A stretch of 64,000 nt of DNA from Achromobacter mucicolens (GCF_902859725.1 NZ_CADIJP010000010.1:124001-188000), one strand, 5' to 3'. Positions 13,884 through 26,330 are shown, counted from the first letter of the stretch. The notes: generated by a model not told the origin, from the letters alone. Translations and numbers: made by a program.

Positions 13884-14123
13884 ATGGCCATTTCCACACG
13901 CAGGATGAGCGACGTGCTGGCAAGCACGGATTCGGGCCGCCTTTACCGCATTGAAGTGTTTTTGCGCGCGGACGAGGCGGGCGCCAGTCCCATGCCGCTT
14001 GCCGCATCGCGCTACATACTCAGAACATCCGAAGGCGACCCTGTCGTCGCGCTGGACGACAGGCGCTATCGCTTGAAATCCGGCGAGGTCCTGACCGCGC
14101 TGTCGCAGCGACAGGATACGTGA
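13884..14123 (+). CDS. Conserved hypothetical protein, 79 aa
   Basis: GGAG lies about ten bases before the ATG. The sequence reads as a small alpha/beta domain: RMSDVLASTDSGRLYRIEVF, then a loop and VALDDRRYRLKSGEVLTAL. No known domain recognised. It is divergent from yddG and convergent with the GGDEF gene, whose stop is 24 bases away. Confidence 0.55.
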   Translation: MAISTRRMSDVLASTDSGRLYRIEVFLRADEAGASPMPLAASRYILRTSEGDPVVALDDRRYRLKSGEVLTALSQRQDT

Positions 14124-14147
14124 CGCGCATGGCGACGGGCGGCGGAC

Positions 14148-15722
14148 CTACTGGTCCTGCGCCACCCGGCGCTTGCCCAGGCCTTTGGCGCGGTACAACG
14201 CCACATCCGCGCGCTCGAGCAACTGCAGCATGGTGGCGCCCGATTGCGGATACACCGCGATGCCGATGCTTGCCGACACCGCGACGCGCACGTTGGGATA
14301 CGGCAAGGACAGGCTCTCGACCAGGGCCTCGGCCACCGGCCGCGCGTTCTCCTGGTTGGCGCCCAGCAGCAGCACCGCGAATTCGTCGCCGCCCAGCCTT
14401 GCCGCCACGTCCGAGACCCGGATGGCGCTGGCCATGCGATCGGCCGCCTCTTTAAGGACCGTGTCGCCGGCCGCGTGGCCGTGCATGTCGTTGACCGCCT
14501 TGAAGCCGTCCAGGTCGATCGCCAGGATCGAGAACGAATCGCCGCTGCGCTGCGCGACCGCCAATTCACGCAGCACCAGTTCGCCGAAGAGCACCCGGTT
14601 GCACAGGCCGGTGAGCGGATCGTAGTGCGCCAGGTGCTGGGCGCGTGCCAGCTTGCGCGACGCCTGCAGCATGGCGGCGCCCACTTCCTGGGCTTCCTTG
14701 ATGCGCGTGGCGGGCAGTTCCACGGTCCGGCCTTCGCCCAGCGCGAGCGCCGGCGCGACCAGCCCCTGCACGGCCGACGTGAGCCGGCTTGCAAGCCTGA
14801 GCGCCAGCCACAACCCCAGGCCGAACGCGAACAACGTGCCCAGGCCAATCCACGCGATGGAACGGTACAGGTCCGTGGTCAGCAACTGCATGGGCGCGCC
14901 GGCGGCGACTGTCCAGCCCGACAGCGTCGACCGGCTGAACGCGGTATAGACGGGCGTGCCCTCCTTGGTGATCGTTTCCAACGAGCCTTCGCCTTCCTGC
15001 TGCACGGCGCGGGCCAGCGCCGGGACCGCTTTCTGGCCCACGAACTTGGAGGTGTCGCGGGTGCGGGCGATGATGGTTCCTGAACCATCCAGCACGGCGG
15101 CCACCCAGCCCTCGGGCAAGGCGCGGCGGCCCAGGACGTTGCCGATGCGCTCGGGCGACAGTCCCACGTTCAGGCTGTACACCACCTCTGCGCCCCGCAC
15201 GACCGGCACGCCGAGCGCGATGGTGGGGTCCTTGGTCAGACCGCCGGTGAACAGGCTTGTCAGCACCGGCATGCGCGTCTGGAAGACGCGGCCCAGTTCA
15301 TCGGGCGCGCTGCCGGTCGGCAAGGGCGTGCCGTAGGGCACCTGCGTGTTGATGATCTGCCGGCCTTCCTTGTTCGTCAGCACGTAAGCGTCGGCGATCT
15401 GGAAGCGCACGGACTCGCGCGCGCGCCGATGGAAGCCGGCGAGATCGCCCTCGACCAGATCCGGCGAGGACGCCAGCATCTGCAAACCGGCTTCGACCCC
15501 GGTGAGCTCGCGATCCAGGATCGCCGTGAGATTGCGCGCCAGGAAGATCGTGTCGCGGAAGATCCGCTCTTTCTGGATGACGTAGCTTTCGTAGACGGCG
15601 ACCGTCGCCACGATGAGCGCCGGGGTAATACAGGCAAAGACGAGGGCAAGCAGACCCGTCCGCATGGAATAGCGGCGCGTCCGGCGGCGGCGCACGCCAG
15701 CAACCGTTTCGCCGTCAGCCAT
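14148..15722 (-). CDS. Membrane diguanylate cyclase with Cache sensor, 524 aa
   Basis: Makes cyclic di-GMP from two GTP. Layout: basic N-terminus, membrane helix about 22-44, periplasmic Cache-type sensor about 45-285, second helix about 289-311, linker, GGDEF domain about 360-520. RLGGDEF places the active-site motif at 444-448. An inhibitory I-site RxxD (RVSD, 435-438) lies exactly five residues upstream, so product inhibition is expected. The sensor ligand cannot be read from sequence. The gene stands alone. Confidence 0.93.
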   Translation of the reverse strand: MADGETVAGVRRRRTRRYSMRTGLLALVFACITPALIVATVAVYESYVIQKERIFRDTIFLARNLTAILDRELTGVEAGLQMLASSPDLVEGDLAGFHRRARESVRFQIADAYVLTNKEGRQIINTQVPYGTPLPTGSAPDELGRVFQTRMPVLTSLFTGGLTKDPTIALGVPVVRGAEVVYSLNVGLSPERIGNVLGRRALPEGWVAAVLDGSGTIIARTRDTSKFVGQKAVPALARAVQQEGEGSLETITKEGTPVYTAFSRSTLSGWTVAAGAPMQLLTTDLYRSIAWIGLGTLFAFGLGLWLALRLASRLTSAVQGLVAPALALGEGRTVELPATRIKEAQEVGAAMLQASRKLARAQHLAHYDPLTGLCNRVLFGELVLRELAVAQRSGDSFSILAIDLDGFKAVNDMHGHAAGDTVLKEAADRMASAIRVSDVAARLGGDEFAVLLLGANQENARPVAEALVESLSLPYPNVRVAVSASIGIAVYPQSGATMLQLLERADVALYRAKGLGKRRVAQDQ

Positions 15723-15759
15723 CGCGCGGCCTGCCCCTCGGTCTGCCCATCGCCCTGCT

Positions 15760-15981
15760 CTATCTCTCTTGCAGGTCGGGAGTGCCTGAAAACTGGCTCT
15801 TGAGCAGCGTCAGCGCACCTTTTTCGGCCAGCGCTTCGTTGGGGAACACGTGCTTGGTGTCTTCAAGAACCGGAAAGCCGAAGACGCGCACGCGTGTGTG
15901 GTATCCCTCGGGCGTTTCGGCGAACTCAATGTCGAAGTTGCGTTCCTCGATCCAGCCCGACCGATGCAGTTTCCATTCCAT
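15760..15981 (-). CDS. Hypothetical protein, 73 aa
   Basis: The start at 15981 (MEWKLHRSG) has AGGAG about ten bases upstream; a GTG 11 codons earlier lacks such a site. The protein is charged, with WIEERNFDIEF and an aromatic middle, and no signal peptide or membrane helix. Family unknown. It lies between the GGDEF and transporter genes in the same direction. Confidence 0.55.
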   Translation of the reverse strand: MEWKLHRSGWIEERNFDIEFAETPEGYHTRVRVFGFPVLEDTKHVFPNEALAEKGALTLLKSQFSGTPDLQER

Positions 15982-16088
15982 ATCCGGCGCGCTCCTGTTT
16001 GGCGAAGTTGACACGAAAGGCCGGCCGCGGTTCGGCCGGCGCTGCTACACCTTACACCGGGCCGGGCGCACGCGGGCGCCCGGCGCGA

Positions 16089-17270
16089 TCATTCGTCGCG
16101 GGACTGGCGATCCTTGGCAAGCGCTGCCTGCGCACGCGCGCCGGCGCCCCCGGACGCCGGCGGCGAACCGGCCACGGGGTTGCCCGGCAGCGGCGCGCCA
16201 ACGGCGTGCACACCCCCCGGGTCGCCTGCCGCGGGCGAAAACAGATCCCAGCTTGCCATGAACAACGCTGCGATGAGCGGACCGATCACGAATCCGTTCA
16301 GCCCGAACAGCGCCATGCCCCCCAACGTGGAGATCAGGATCACGTAGTCCGGCATCTTCGTGTCCTTGCCCACCAGAATGGGCCGCAGCACGTTGTCGAC
16401 CATGCCGATGACCAGCACGCCGAACGCAATGAGCACCGCGCCCTTGACCACGGCGCCCGTCAGCAGGAAGTACACGGCCACCGGCGCCCAGATCAGCCCC
16501 GCCCCGATCGCGGGCAGCAGCGACAGGAAGGCCATGATGACGCCCCACAGCAGCGCACCCTGGATCGAGAGGATGGAAAAGATGATGCCGCCCAGCGCGC
16601 CCTGCGCCGCTGCGACCGCGACGTTGCCCTTGACGGTGGCGCGCACCACGGTCGTGAACTTGCGGAACAGGTGCTGCTTGTGCATGTCGCTCAGCGGCAC
16701 GGCACGGCGCAGTCGCGCCGACAGTAGCGGACCGTCGCGCAGCAGGAAGAACAGCAGATACAGCATGATGCCGAAGCTGACCACGAACTGGAACGTGTCC
16801 TGCCCGATGTTCAAGGCCTGGGTAGCCAGGAACTGGCTGGCCTGCATTGCACCGGCCGTCAGCTTGTCCTGCAGGCTGGCAATATCGGCCAGGTCAAAGC
16901 GCGCCAGCAATGCGTGCACGGACGGCGGCAGTGCGTCCATCGCCTGCTGGAAGTACGCGCCAAAGTTGATTTGCCCGGACTTGATGCTTTGGTAGAAATT
17001 TGCCCCTTCGTTCACGAGCGACCCGCTGATCACGACCAGCGGAAGAATCACCAGCAGCAGCACGAGCAGCAGCGTGATGAGCGCGGCCAGATTGCGCCGC
17101 CCGCCAATGCGCGCCACCAGACGGCGCTGCAACGGCGCGAAAAGGATGGCAAGAATGGTGCCCCAGAAGACGGCGCCATAGAACGGCCACAACAGCCAGC
17201 CGAACGCGATGGTGACCACCACGAGCAGGAGCACGAAGGTCCTGTAATGCACGCCTGAAGAATCGCTCAT
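16089..17270 (-). CDS. AI-2E family transporter, 393 aa
   Basis: Family formerly UPF0118, including TqsA/PerM-like proteins; substrates vary and cannot be read here. About eight hydrophobic segments: two near the N-terminus (residues 9-45), a third at about 60-85, then an extracytoplasmic helical part, and four to five more between about 155 and 340. The family hallmark LPAIGAGLIWAPVAVYFLL and the GKDTKMPDYVILISTLGGMA block are present. The last 50 residues are a Pro/Ala/Gly-rich tail. I use the Met at 17270; the upstream extension is Arg-rich and lacks a site. Confidence 0.88.
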   Translation of the reverse strand: MSDSSGVHYRTFVLLLVVVTIAFGWLLWPFYGAVFWGTILAILFAPLQRRLVARIGGRRNLAALITLLLVLLLVILPLVVISGSLVNEGANFYQSIKSGQINFGAYFQQAMDALPPSVHALLARFDLADIASLQDKLTAGAMQASQFLATQALNIGQDTFQFVVSFGIMLYLLFFLLRDGPLLSARLRRAVPLSDMHKQHLFRKFTTVVRATVKGNVAVAAAQGALGGIIFSILSIQGALLWGVIMAFLSLLPAIGAGLIWAPVAVYFLLTGAVVKGAVLIAFGVLVIGMVDNVLRPILVGKDTKMPDYVILISTLGGMALFGLNGFVIGPLIAALFMASWDLFSPAAGDPGGVHAVGAPLPGNPVAGSPPASGGAGARAQAALAKDRQSRDE

Positions 17271-17361
17271 AGTCAGTCCAAGGCGCGGCATTCGCCGCAA
17301 GAGCCGCATTGTACAAAGCGCGGCCGGGCGCCGCTCGGATCCCGCCAAGGCTGGCGCATGG

Positions 17362-18078
17362 CTAGGGCGCGGCCGAGCCCGCGCTGGCAGCCTGCAGCAG
17401 TGTTGCGCGCGCGGCTTCCAGCCCACCCGACTGCGCGTTCAATGCTTGCAACCGCTGGTTCAGCTCCTGTTGCAAGGTCGGCTTGGCCACCTTTGTTTGC
17501 CCATCTTCGAATTGAATGTCCGCGGCATTGGCCGCCACGAAGTCCGCAATGGCCAGCGCATCGCGGGCAATCGCATCCATCCTGGATGCCGCGTCGATCA
17601 ATTCCTCGGCCGGCGCCGTCACCGCCTCGTCATAGACGCCGTCATAAACGGGCGCCAGGTCGGCGGGCAAGGCAAGATCCGCGCGCGCCTTGTCTGCCTT
17701 GCCGCGCGCCGCCTGGACCTGGGCAGCACTGCCGGCCAGCGTCTTGCGTGCGGCCTCCAGGCTGCCCCGGCGCGCCACGATCTCTCCAACCGACTGGATT
17801 GTCTCCACCGACAGCACCTCGCGCAGGGGCCGCGCGGCCTTGGCCAAGGCCTCCTGGAAATCCGTCATGACCTCGTACGCGTCGTCGTAGCCGCCAATGG
17901 CTTCCTTTTCCGACTTGCCCAGCATGCCGATCGGCACGAGCGTCACGTTGTTCATCCGACCCTGCAGCAACTGTATGAATGCGGCGCGTTCCTGCGGTTC
18001 CTTGTTGACGCACGCCGCCAGCAACATCGAGACGACCGCCATGCCTGTCACCCACGCGCGAACCCAAACCATGCGCAT
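17362..18078 (-). CDS. DUF3053 (YiaF-like) lipoprotein, 238 aa
   Basis: Starts at 18078 with GGAG upstream. A basic N-terminus and hydrophobic stretch end in the lipobox LLAAC (Cys at about residue 22), so the protein is lipid-anchored. The mature part (NKEPQERAAFIQLLQGRM onwards) is helical with two coiled-coil-like stretches and matches the DUF3053 pattern. The final 15 residues are Ala-rich. The family's function is unknown. Confidence 0.8.
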   Translation of the reverse strand: MRMVWVRAWVTGMAVVSMLLAACVNKEPQERAAFIQLLQGRMNNVTLVPIGMLGKSEKEAIGGYDDAYEVMTDFQEALAKAARPLREVLSVETIQSVGEIVARRGSLEAARKTLAGSAAQVQAARGKADKARADLALPADLAPVYDGVYDEAVTAPAEELIDAASRMDAIARDALAIADFVAANAADIQFEDGQTKVAKPTLQQELNQRLQALNAQSGGLEAARATLLQAASAGSAAP

Positions 18079-18308
18079 CCTGTTAGCACTCCGATTCCGC
18101 AGATTACGGCCGCCCCCGGGCGGGCCATTTCGGCAGATTATCCGGTAGCGCCGCCAATGGGGCCAGAAGGGGCGGAATTTGTTGCCATCGAAGCGAGTTG
18201 ACACAGTGAGCGCCGCGCCGCGCGCCCGCGTCGCAGCCTTTACGCTTCCTCTAAAATCGAGCATTTGGCGGCCCGTTGCCGCCTCCTCTCATTGCCTTGG
18301 CTGACGAC

Positions 18309-18668
18309 ATGACTCAGAACGCTTCCCCCCTTCCCTGGGGCTTCACCCTGCCGGACTGCCGCGGCGCAAACGCCCTGCTTCATTTCATGAATGACCTGGC
18401 GCGCGTGGTCAATCAATACCTGGGCCACGGCAAGTTGTCGGAGGAAGCGCTGGCGGATGCGCAAAAGGCGGTCAATGCGTTACTCGAGCGTTATGTGGAA
18501 ATCCAGGCGGCCCCGGAGGCCTTTGACAACGAACGTATCGAACTCGCCCTGGAAACCCAGCAGCAGCCCGATGGCACGACTGGCGCCCAGGTGGCGCTGC
18601 GCATGTCGCCACGCCTGGAAGGGCTGATCATCGAGGCCCAGCGACAGGCCCGGCCCGCAACGCACTAA
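18309..18668 (+). CDS. Conserved hypothetical protein, 119 aa
   Basis: Begins MTQNASPLPWGFTLPDCRGA, then mostly helical sequence with NDLARVVNQYLGHGKLSEEA. No signal peptide. The ATG at 18309 is chosen over one 11 codons upstream because the extension is hydrophobic and out of keeping with the rest, although no strong ribosome site precedes either. Family unknown. A GC-rich hairpin with a T-run follows its stop. Confidence 0.6.
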   Translation: MTQNASPLPWGFTLPDCRGANALLHFMNDLARVVNQYLGHGKLSEEALADAQKAVNALLERYVEIQAAPEAFDNERIELALETQQQPDGTTGAQVALRMSPRLEGLIIEAQRQARPATH

Positions 18669-18673
18669 TATGC

Positions 18674-18701
18674 AAGGGCGCACGTCCCGCGCCCTCCTTT
18701 T
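18674..18701 (+). terminator. Terminator after the gene at 18309
   Basis: GGGCGC pairs with GCGCCC around ACGTCCC, followed by TCCTTTT. It lies about ten bases after the stop codon of the preceding gene. Confidence 0.65.
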
Positions 18702-18711
18702 CGAAAAGGCT

Positions 18712-19250
18712 TGCATAATCGCTCAAATGTCGATAATATCGACGATTGGATCTGAAAGAGCAGACCCCGAGGGTCAGCCCGGCCAAGCTAAACGCCTGTG
18801 GCCACCCCCTGCCAAGATCCGCCCGACAGCGCTGCCGTCTTAGCGAAGTACAACGCAAAAAACGCAAACCCAGCGCAGCATCGGGAACGCCTTCACCCGT
18901 CCGCCAGTCCGGACCGGCATGAAGCAAACCCAACCCAAATGATGACTTCACCCGCATCCACGCGGGCGTACGTCAACGGGCCGGCAATCTTGTCTTTCGC
19001 CGCGCAGCCCGAATCGATGCCCTCCAAGACTGGACGAAGGCATCACTTTCGCCGGACCCGGCGCGCAAAAAACATGAGAATGCGCAAAAGGACGGCAGCA
19101 GCAATGCGTTAGTGTCATGAAACGCGTGTCCAATTACATCCGGCGGACGCAGCGCATCACGCACATTCCCGGCGGCAACTTTCCCGTCCAGTGCGTTCAC
19201 CATGGCAAGACGCAGCTTTTCCTATAACTAGAACCTAAAGAGAACACAAC
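18712..19250 (+). promoter_or_regulatory. Long gene-poor region with an operator-like palindrome
   Basis: Nearly 580 bases separate the genes at 18309 and 19251. At 18729-18743 there is a perfect palindrome GTCGAT-AAT-ATCGAC, overlapping a GATAAT box that lies 15 bases after TTGCAT, so a repressed promoter is plausible. The following 480 bases could be a long leader or hold small genes: one 36-codon frame at 19117-19227 has no clear ribosome site. I see nothing else I can name. Confidence 0.35.
19117..19227 (+). CDS. Possible 36-aa protein
   Basis: An ATG opens 36 codons that begin MKRVSNYIRRTQRITHIPGG and end KTQLFL, basic and without a membrane helix. No clear Shine-Dalgarno is seen and the family is unknown. 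It lies 23 bases before the well-supported gene at 19251. Confidence 0.25.
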   Translation: MKRVSNYIRRTQRITHIPGGNFPVQCVHHGKTQLFL

Positions 19251-19532
19251 ATGAATACTCGTTTCACCACCTCCGACCTGATCCGACGCCCGGCCCATAC
19301 GCAGCTCGACGACATGCCCATCCACATCGGCGACATCGTCTATCTGCAACCGGCCGACGGCCCCGAGATTCGCGCCACGGTCATCTTCAATGCGCCGATC
19401 AACGGCACGACGACCTACACCACCGAAGTCGTGCCCTGCGGATCGGCCGTTCAGAAGGCGCCAGGCCAACGCATCCGGTTCCGCCACGAGCACGTGCATC
19501 GCATCGAACCGGTGCGCCGCAACGCGCGCTGA
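19251..19532 (+). CDS. Hypothetical protein, 93 aa
   Basis: AAAGAGA lies before the ATG. After a short N-terminal helix the sequence looks like a small beta barrel: MPIHIGDIVYLQPADGPEIR, VIFNAPINGTTTYTTEVVPC and RIRFRHEHVHRIEPV, so a nucleic-acid- or ligand-binding barrel is possible. Not a family I recognise. A strong terminator follows. Confidence 0.6.
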   Translation: MNTRFTTSDLIRRPAHTQLDDMPIHIGDIVYLQPADGPEIRATVIFNAPINGTTTYTTEVVPCGSAVQKAPGQRIRFRHEHVHRIEPVRRNAR

Positions 19533-19541
19533 TCTGAATCA

Positions 19542-19577
19542 AAACCGCCGCCCGCCTAGTGCGGCGGTTTGCTTTGT
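19542..19577 (+). terminator. Terminator after the gene at 19251
   Basis: AAACCGCCGC (19542-19551) pairs perfectly with GCGGCGGTTT (19561-19570) around a nine-base loop and runs into GCTTTG. The paired A/T ends make it usable in both directions. Confidence 0.75.
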
Positions 19578-19618
19578 GCGTGATAAAGTCCGGGCAACTC
19601 CAGTCCGCCGATCTCAAC

Positions 19619-20311
19619 ATGCAGAACAATCGTCTCGCGGTCCGTATCTGGGACCTCCCCACACGACTCTTTCACTGGGCCCTCGTCGTCTGCATCGTCG
19701 GCGCGTTCGTCAGCGTCAAGTTGGGCGGCCTGTACATGGACTGGCATGTGCGTTTCGGCTGTACGGCGCTGGGCCTGATCCTGTTTCGCCTGCTCTGGGG
19801 CTTTGCCGGACCGCGCTATGCCCGGTTCACGCATTTCGTGCGCGGCCCGGGCGCCGTGGTCCGCTACCTGAAGGGCGCCGCCGCGCCCGCCGGCCACAAT
19901 CCGCTGGGCGCGCTGTCGGTCATGGCCTTGCTGCTGGTCGTCGGCTTTCAGGCGGTCAGCGGCCTGTTCACCACCGACGACATCATGACGCAGGGCCCGT
20001 TGTTCGGGCACGTCTCGGAGGCCACCGCCAGCGCGATGACGTCCTGGCACAAGCTCAACGAGTGGGTCATCATCGGCCTGGTCGCGTTGCACCTTTTGGC
20101 CGTCACCTGGTATTCGGTCGTGCGCCGCAAGCGCCTGGTGCGCGCCATCATCACCGGCAACGTCGACGCCAAGGATGTGCCGGCCGGCACGCCGCCCGCA
20201 CAGGATGGGCTGGCGGTCTGGCTGCGCGCCCTGCTGCTGGGCGCCTGCGTGACGGGACTGGTACTGTGGATACGATCGCTCGAAATCGTGTCCGACATGT
20301 CCTTCTCCTGA
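19619..20311 (+). CDS. Cytochrome b561-type membrane di-haem protein, 230 aa
   Basis: Four hydrophobic segments (about 16-36, 48-66, 98-118, 142-165) plus a C-terminal one near 203-222. Haem-ligand His candidates are present in LFHWALVV near residue 18, DWHVRFG near 42, SWHKLNEW and ALHLLAVTW. The start RIWDLPTRLFHW is the classic opening of this family, which passes electrons across the inner membrane to periplasmic acceptors. It faces the cytochrome c' gene, a frequent pairing, and c' is a likely partner. Confidence 0.85.
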   Translation: MQNNRLAVRIWDLPTRLFHWALVVCIVGAFVSVKLGGLYMDWHVRFGCTALGLILFRLLWGFAGPRYARFTHFVRGPGAVVRYLKGAAAPAGHNPLGALSVMALLLVVGFQAVSGLFTTDDIMTQGPLFGHVSEATASAMTSWHKLNEWVIIGLVALHLLAVTWYSVVRRKRLVRAIITGNVDAKDVPAGTPPAQDGLAVWLRALLLGACVTGLVLWIRSLEIVSDMSFS

Positions 20312-20325
20312 TCGCGCACCCATGA

Positions 20326-20353
20326 AAAAAGCCCCTTGACGGGGCTTTTTGCT
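20326..20353. terminator. Bidirectional terminator between cytochrome genes
   Basis: AAAAAGCCCC (20326-20335) pairs with GGGGCTTTTT (20341-20350). A-tract before and T-tract after let it serve the b561 gene (plus) and the c' gene (minus). Confidence 0.85.
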
Positions 20354-20389
20354 TGTTGGGCGGCGGGCCGGCACGGCCGGCCCAGCACC

Positions 20390-20848
20390 TTACTTCTTCT
20401 TGCGGTACGCGTCGTGGCAGGCCTTGCAGCTGGCACCCACGTCGCCGAACGCGGCGCGCAACTTGTCCAGATCGCCCGCGTCGGCAGCCGCCGACAGCTT
20501 CACGATGTTGTCTTGAAACGCCTGCTGCTTCTGCTTGAAGCCCGCGGCATCGCTCCAGATTTCCGGACGGGCGTCTCCGCCTTCCGTACCCGGGCCGAAG
20601 CCCGCCCAAGGCAATGCCGACAGCGTCTTCAGCACGTCAACGTTGGCCTTGATCTGCGCGGCGTCGTAGGGCGCCTGGCCCTTGACCACCGGCGCCATGC
20701 GGCCAAAGTGCGAGCCAATCAGCGAGAGCGCCGACTGGCGGTACTTGACCGCGTCTTCGGGCTTGGCGAATTGCGCGGAGGCGGACGTCGCCAGCAGCGG
20801 ACCCACCGTCATACAGGCCAGCGCTGCGAGCGTGGACAACTTCTTCAT
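20390..20848 (-). CDS. Cytochrome c', 152 aa
   Basis: Periplasmic class II c-type cytochrome. GGGAG lies nine bases before the ATG at 20848. The N-terminus is a Sec signal peptide (KKLSTLAALACMTVGPLLA, cut after SASA). The mature protein is a four-helix bundle (FAKPEDAVKYRQSALSLIGS, then FGRMAPVVKGQ), and the haem-binding CKACH lies near the C-terminus, as in this family. Cytochromes c' bind NO and CO and can protect against nitrosative stress. Convergent with cytochrome b561. Confidence 0.92.
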   Translation of the reverse strand: MKKLSTLAALACMTVGPLLATSASAQFAKPEDAVKYRQSALSLIGSHFGRMAPVVKGQAPYDAAQIKANVDVLKTLSALPWAGFGPGTEGGDARPEIWSDAAGFKQKQQAFQDNIVKLSAAADAGDLDKLRAAFGDVGASCKACHDAYRKKK

Positions 20849-20906
20849 TGCGATCTCCCGTAGGTACAACGTGAAAGCCGCACGCATGACGCGCGCGGCA
20901 CGGCGA

Positions 20907-23955
<3,049 letters not shown>

Positions 23956-24039
23956 AACCCTCTCCTCGCTTTTATAGTCATGAACAAGGCCCCACGGGTA
24001 TTGCTCCCGGGGGCCTTGGTTACGTGCGGCAGGACATTT

Positions 24040-25158
24040 CTAAAGAATGATCCCGCCGCCCAGGCAAACCTCGCCATCGTATAGCACGGCCGACTGGCCG
24101 GGCGTCACCGCCCACTGAGGGTCGGTAAATTCCAGTGAAAAAGTCTCTTGCGCCGCATCGGCCAGGCGGCACGCCGCATCGGCCTGCCGGTAACGCGTCT
24201 TGGCGCCGTAGACGCCCGCGGCCGGCGGGTGGCCCGCCACCCAGCTCGCGTCCTGCGCCTTCAGGTTGCCGGACAGCAGCCAGGGATGGTCGTGCCCCTG
24301 CACGACGTACAGCACGTTGCGCTCGAGGTCCTTGCGGGCCACGTACCAGGCCTCGGCCGTGCCGTCCTCGCGTTGCCGGCCCTTCACGCCGCCCACGCCC
24401 AGCCCCTTGCGCTGGCCCAGCGTGTAGAACGACAAGCCTTCGTGGCGGCCGACTTTCTGCCCTTCGGGTGTCAGGATGGGGCCCGGTTCGGTCGGCAGGT
24501 AGCGATTCAAAAACTCCCGGAACGGGCGCTCGCCGATGAAGCAGATGCCGGTGGAATCCTTCTTGGCGGCATTGTGCAGGCCGATCTCGTGCGCGATGCG
24601 GCGCACTTCGGTCTTGTGGATCTCGCCCAGCGGAAACAGCGTGCGCGACAACTGCGCCTGGTTCAGCCGATGCAGGAAGTAGCTTTGGTCCTTGGAAGCG
24701 TCCAGCGCCTTGAGCAGCTGGAACTGCGTGCCGCCGCCCTCGGCCGGCACTTCGCGCACGCGCGCGTAGTGGCCGGTTGCAATGTGCTCGGCGCCCAGCG
24801 CCATGGCGTGGTCCAGAAATGCCTTGAACTTGATTTCGGCATTGCACAGCACGTCGGGATTGGGCGTGCGGCCCGCGGAGTACTCGCGCAGGAACTCCGC
24901 GAACACGCGGTCCTTGTATTCGGCGGCGAAGTTGACGAATTCGAATTCCACGCCAACCAGATCGGCCACGCTGGCGGCGTCCAGGAGATCCTGACGGGTG
25001 GAACAGTATTCGGAATCGTCGTCGTCTTCCCAGTTCTTCATGAACAGGCCGACGACCTCGTAGCCTTGCTGCTTGAGCAGCCAGGCGGTGACCGAAGAAT
25101 CGACCCCGCCGGACATGCCGACGACAACGCGGCCTTTCTTGGTGGATGTTTGACTCAT
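24040..25158 (-). CDS. mnmA: tRNA 2-thiouridylase MnmA, 372 aa
   Basis: Adds sulfur to U34 of Lys, Glu and Gln tRNAs using sulfur from the IscS/Tus chain. The PP-loop SGGVDSS is at residues 16-22. The catalytic Cys pair is seen as [12 protein letters not shown] (about residue 107) and [10 protein letters not shown] (about residue 206). The C-terminal barrel ends [10 protein letters not shown]. Normal length. It overlaps nothing; the LysR gene starts upstream on the same strand. Confidence 0.97.
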   Translation of the reverse strand: MSQTSTKKGRVVVGMSGGVDSSVTAWLLKQQGYEVVGLFMKNWEDDDDSEYCSTRQDLLDAASVADLVGVEFEFVNFAAEYKDRVFAEFLREYSAGRTPNPDVLCNAEIKFKAFLDHAMALGAEHIATGHYARVREVPAEGGGTQFQLLKALDASKDQSYFLHRLNQAQLSRTLFPLGEIHKTEVRRIAHEIGLHNAAKKDSTGICFIGERPFREFLNRYLPTEPGPILTPEGQKVGRHEGLSFYTLGQRKGLGVGGVKGRQREDGTAEAWYVARKDLERNVLYVVQGHDHPWLLSGNLKAQDASWVAGHPPAAGVYGAKTRYRQADAACRLADAAQETFSLEFTDPQWAVTPGQSAVLYDGEVCLGGGIIL

Positions 25159-25165
25159 GATGCGG

Positions 25166-26092
25166 CTATTTTAGATCGGACACGGCGTCTTCCCGCGGCG
25201 GAGGCTCGGCGGCGCGCGACACTTCCATCAGCCAGGCCCGGAAGGCCTGCAAGGTGGGCAGATTGGCCTTTTGCTCGGGATAGCACAGGTAGTAGCCCAT
25301 GCGCGCCCGGATCGGCAGTTGGATGGCGATGGCAAGCTTGCCGTCGCGCAGCTCGTCCTCGATCAGGCAGCGCGGGATCAGCGCCACGCCAAAGCCCGCG
25401 GCGGCGGCCTGCGAGAGCAACGCGTATTGGTCGAAACGCGCGCCTTCCAGGCTGCGGCGCGTGTCGCAGCCTGCCTGCTCGAACCAGTCGCGCCAGCCCT
25501 CCAGGGCCGAGGTATGGTGCAGCAGCGGATAGGCCAAGAGCGCTTCGGGCGACGTGCACCCGCCCGGGATCAGGCGGGGACTGCAGACAGGCAGAATCTC
25601 GCGACCGACGATGTAGTCGGCGCCGCTGCCGGGCCACAGGCCCTCGCCGAAGCGCACGGCGGCGTCCAGCTCCGGCGTGGAGAAGTCGTAGCCCTGGCGG
25701 TGGGGCAGGAATTCGACGTGGATGTCGGGACGCAAGCGCATGAAGGCGGTCAGGCGCGGAATCAGCCAGCGCGCGCCGAACGTGGGCATGCAGGTCAGGT
25801 TCAGCGTGCCGCCCCGCCCTTGATGCGCGATCAGCTCGACAGTGGCCGCTTCGATTTGGCCGAGACCGGCCTGGATCTTGGCCAGGTAACTGCGGCCCGC
25901 TTCGGTCAGCACCAGGCCTTGCCTGATTCGCAGGAATAGTTCGACGCCGACGAACTCCTCCAGATGTTTCACCTGTTTACTCACCGCGCCCTGCGTCACG
26001 CACAATTCCTGCGCGGCGCGCGTGAAACTGCTGTGCCTGGCGGCGACCTCAAAGGCCTGAAGATCGGTTAAAGAGGGACAGAAACGCCTCAT
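25166..26092 (-). CDS. LysR-family regulator (GcvA-like), 308 aa
   Basis: The N-terminal winged helix-turn-helix spans residues 6-65, with [20 protein letters not shown] and [17 protein letters not shown]. The co-inducer domain covers 92-295 and resembles GcvA/AmpR-type regulators ([15 protein letters not shown]). A G-rich site precedes the ATG. It is divergent from the Bug receptor gene with 238 bases between them, so it may control that gene and itself. The stop lies seven bases from the mnmA start. Confidence 0.9.
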   Translation of the reverse strand: MRRFCPSLTDLQAFEVAARHSSFTRAAQELCVTQGAVSKQVKHLEEFVGVELFLRIRQGLVLTEAGRSYLAKIQAGLGQIEAATVELIAHQGRGGTLNLTCMPTFGARWLIPRLTAFMRLRPDIHVEFLPHRQGYDFSTPELDAAVRFGEGLWPGSGADYIVGREILPVCSPRLIPGGCTSPEALLAYPLLHHTSALEGWRDWFEQAGCDTRRSLEGARFDQYALLSQAAAAGFGVALIPRCLIEDELRDGKLAIAIQLPIRARMGYYLCYPEQKANLPTLQAFRAWLMEVSRAAEPPPREDAVSDLK

Positions 26093-26242
26093 TTGCAGCC
26101 CCCACCCGTCGTGGGGCTCCCTTGCCCTCGCGGGCGTGACGTCGGCACAGGATGCACGGCAAATGTTACATAAAAGTAACTGCGGCGAAGACCTGCCGAG
26201 AAAGAGGTATGAAAAAAAGTCATAGCTTACGGAGAATCTTTC

Positions 26243-26254
26243 GTTTGCGCAAAC
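26243..26254. promoter_or_regulatory. 12-base perfect palindrome in the LysR-Bug intergenic region
   Basis: GTTTGCGCAAAC reads the same on both strands and lies 77 bases before the Bug start. Its position between a LysR gene and a divergent transport gene suggests an operator, but it lacks the usual T-N11-A shape, so another regulator is possible. Confidence 0.35.
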
Positions 26255-26330
26255 ACGCCCGCCAGGAAAGAATCGTCGGGTTTGCGACTGCTTTCATGCA
26301 GTTGCTTTCCATTTATTAGTAGGGGAATTC

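Noticed and set aside
18798-19112. 104-codon plus-strand frame in the long gap before 19251
   Set aside because: No ribosome site and a low-complexity, Arg/Pro-rich composition; coding is not supported.
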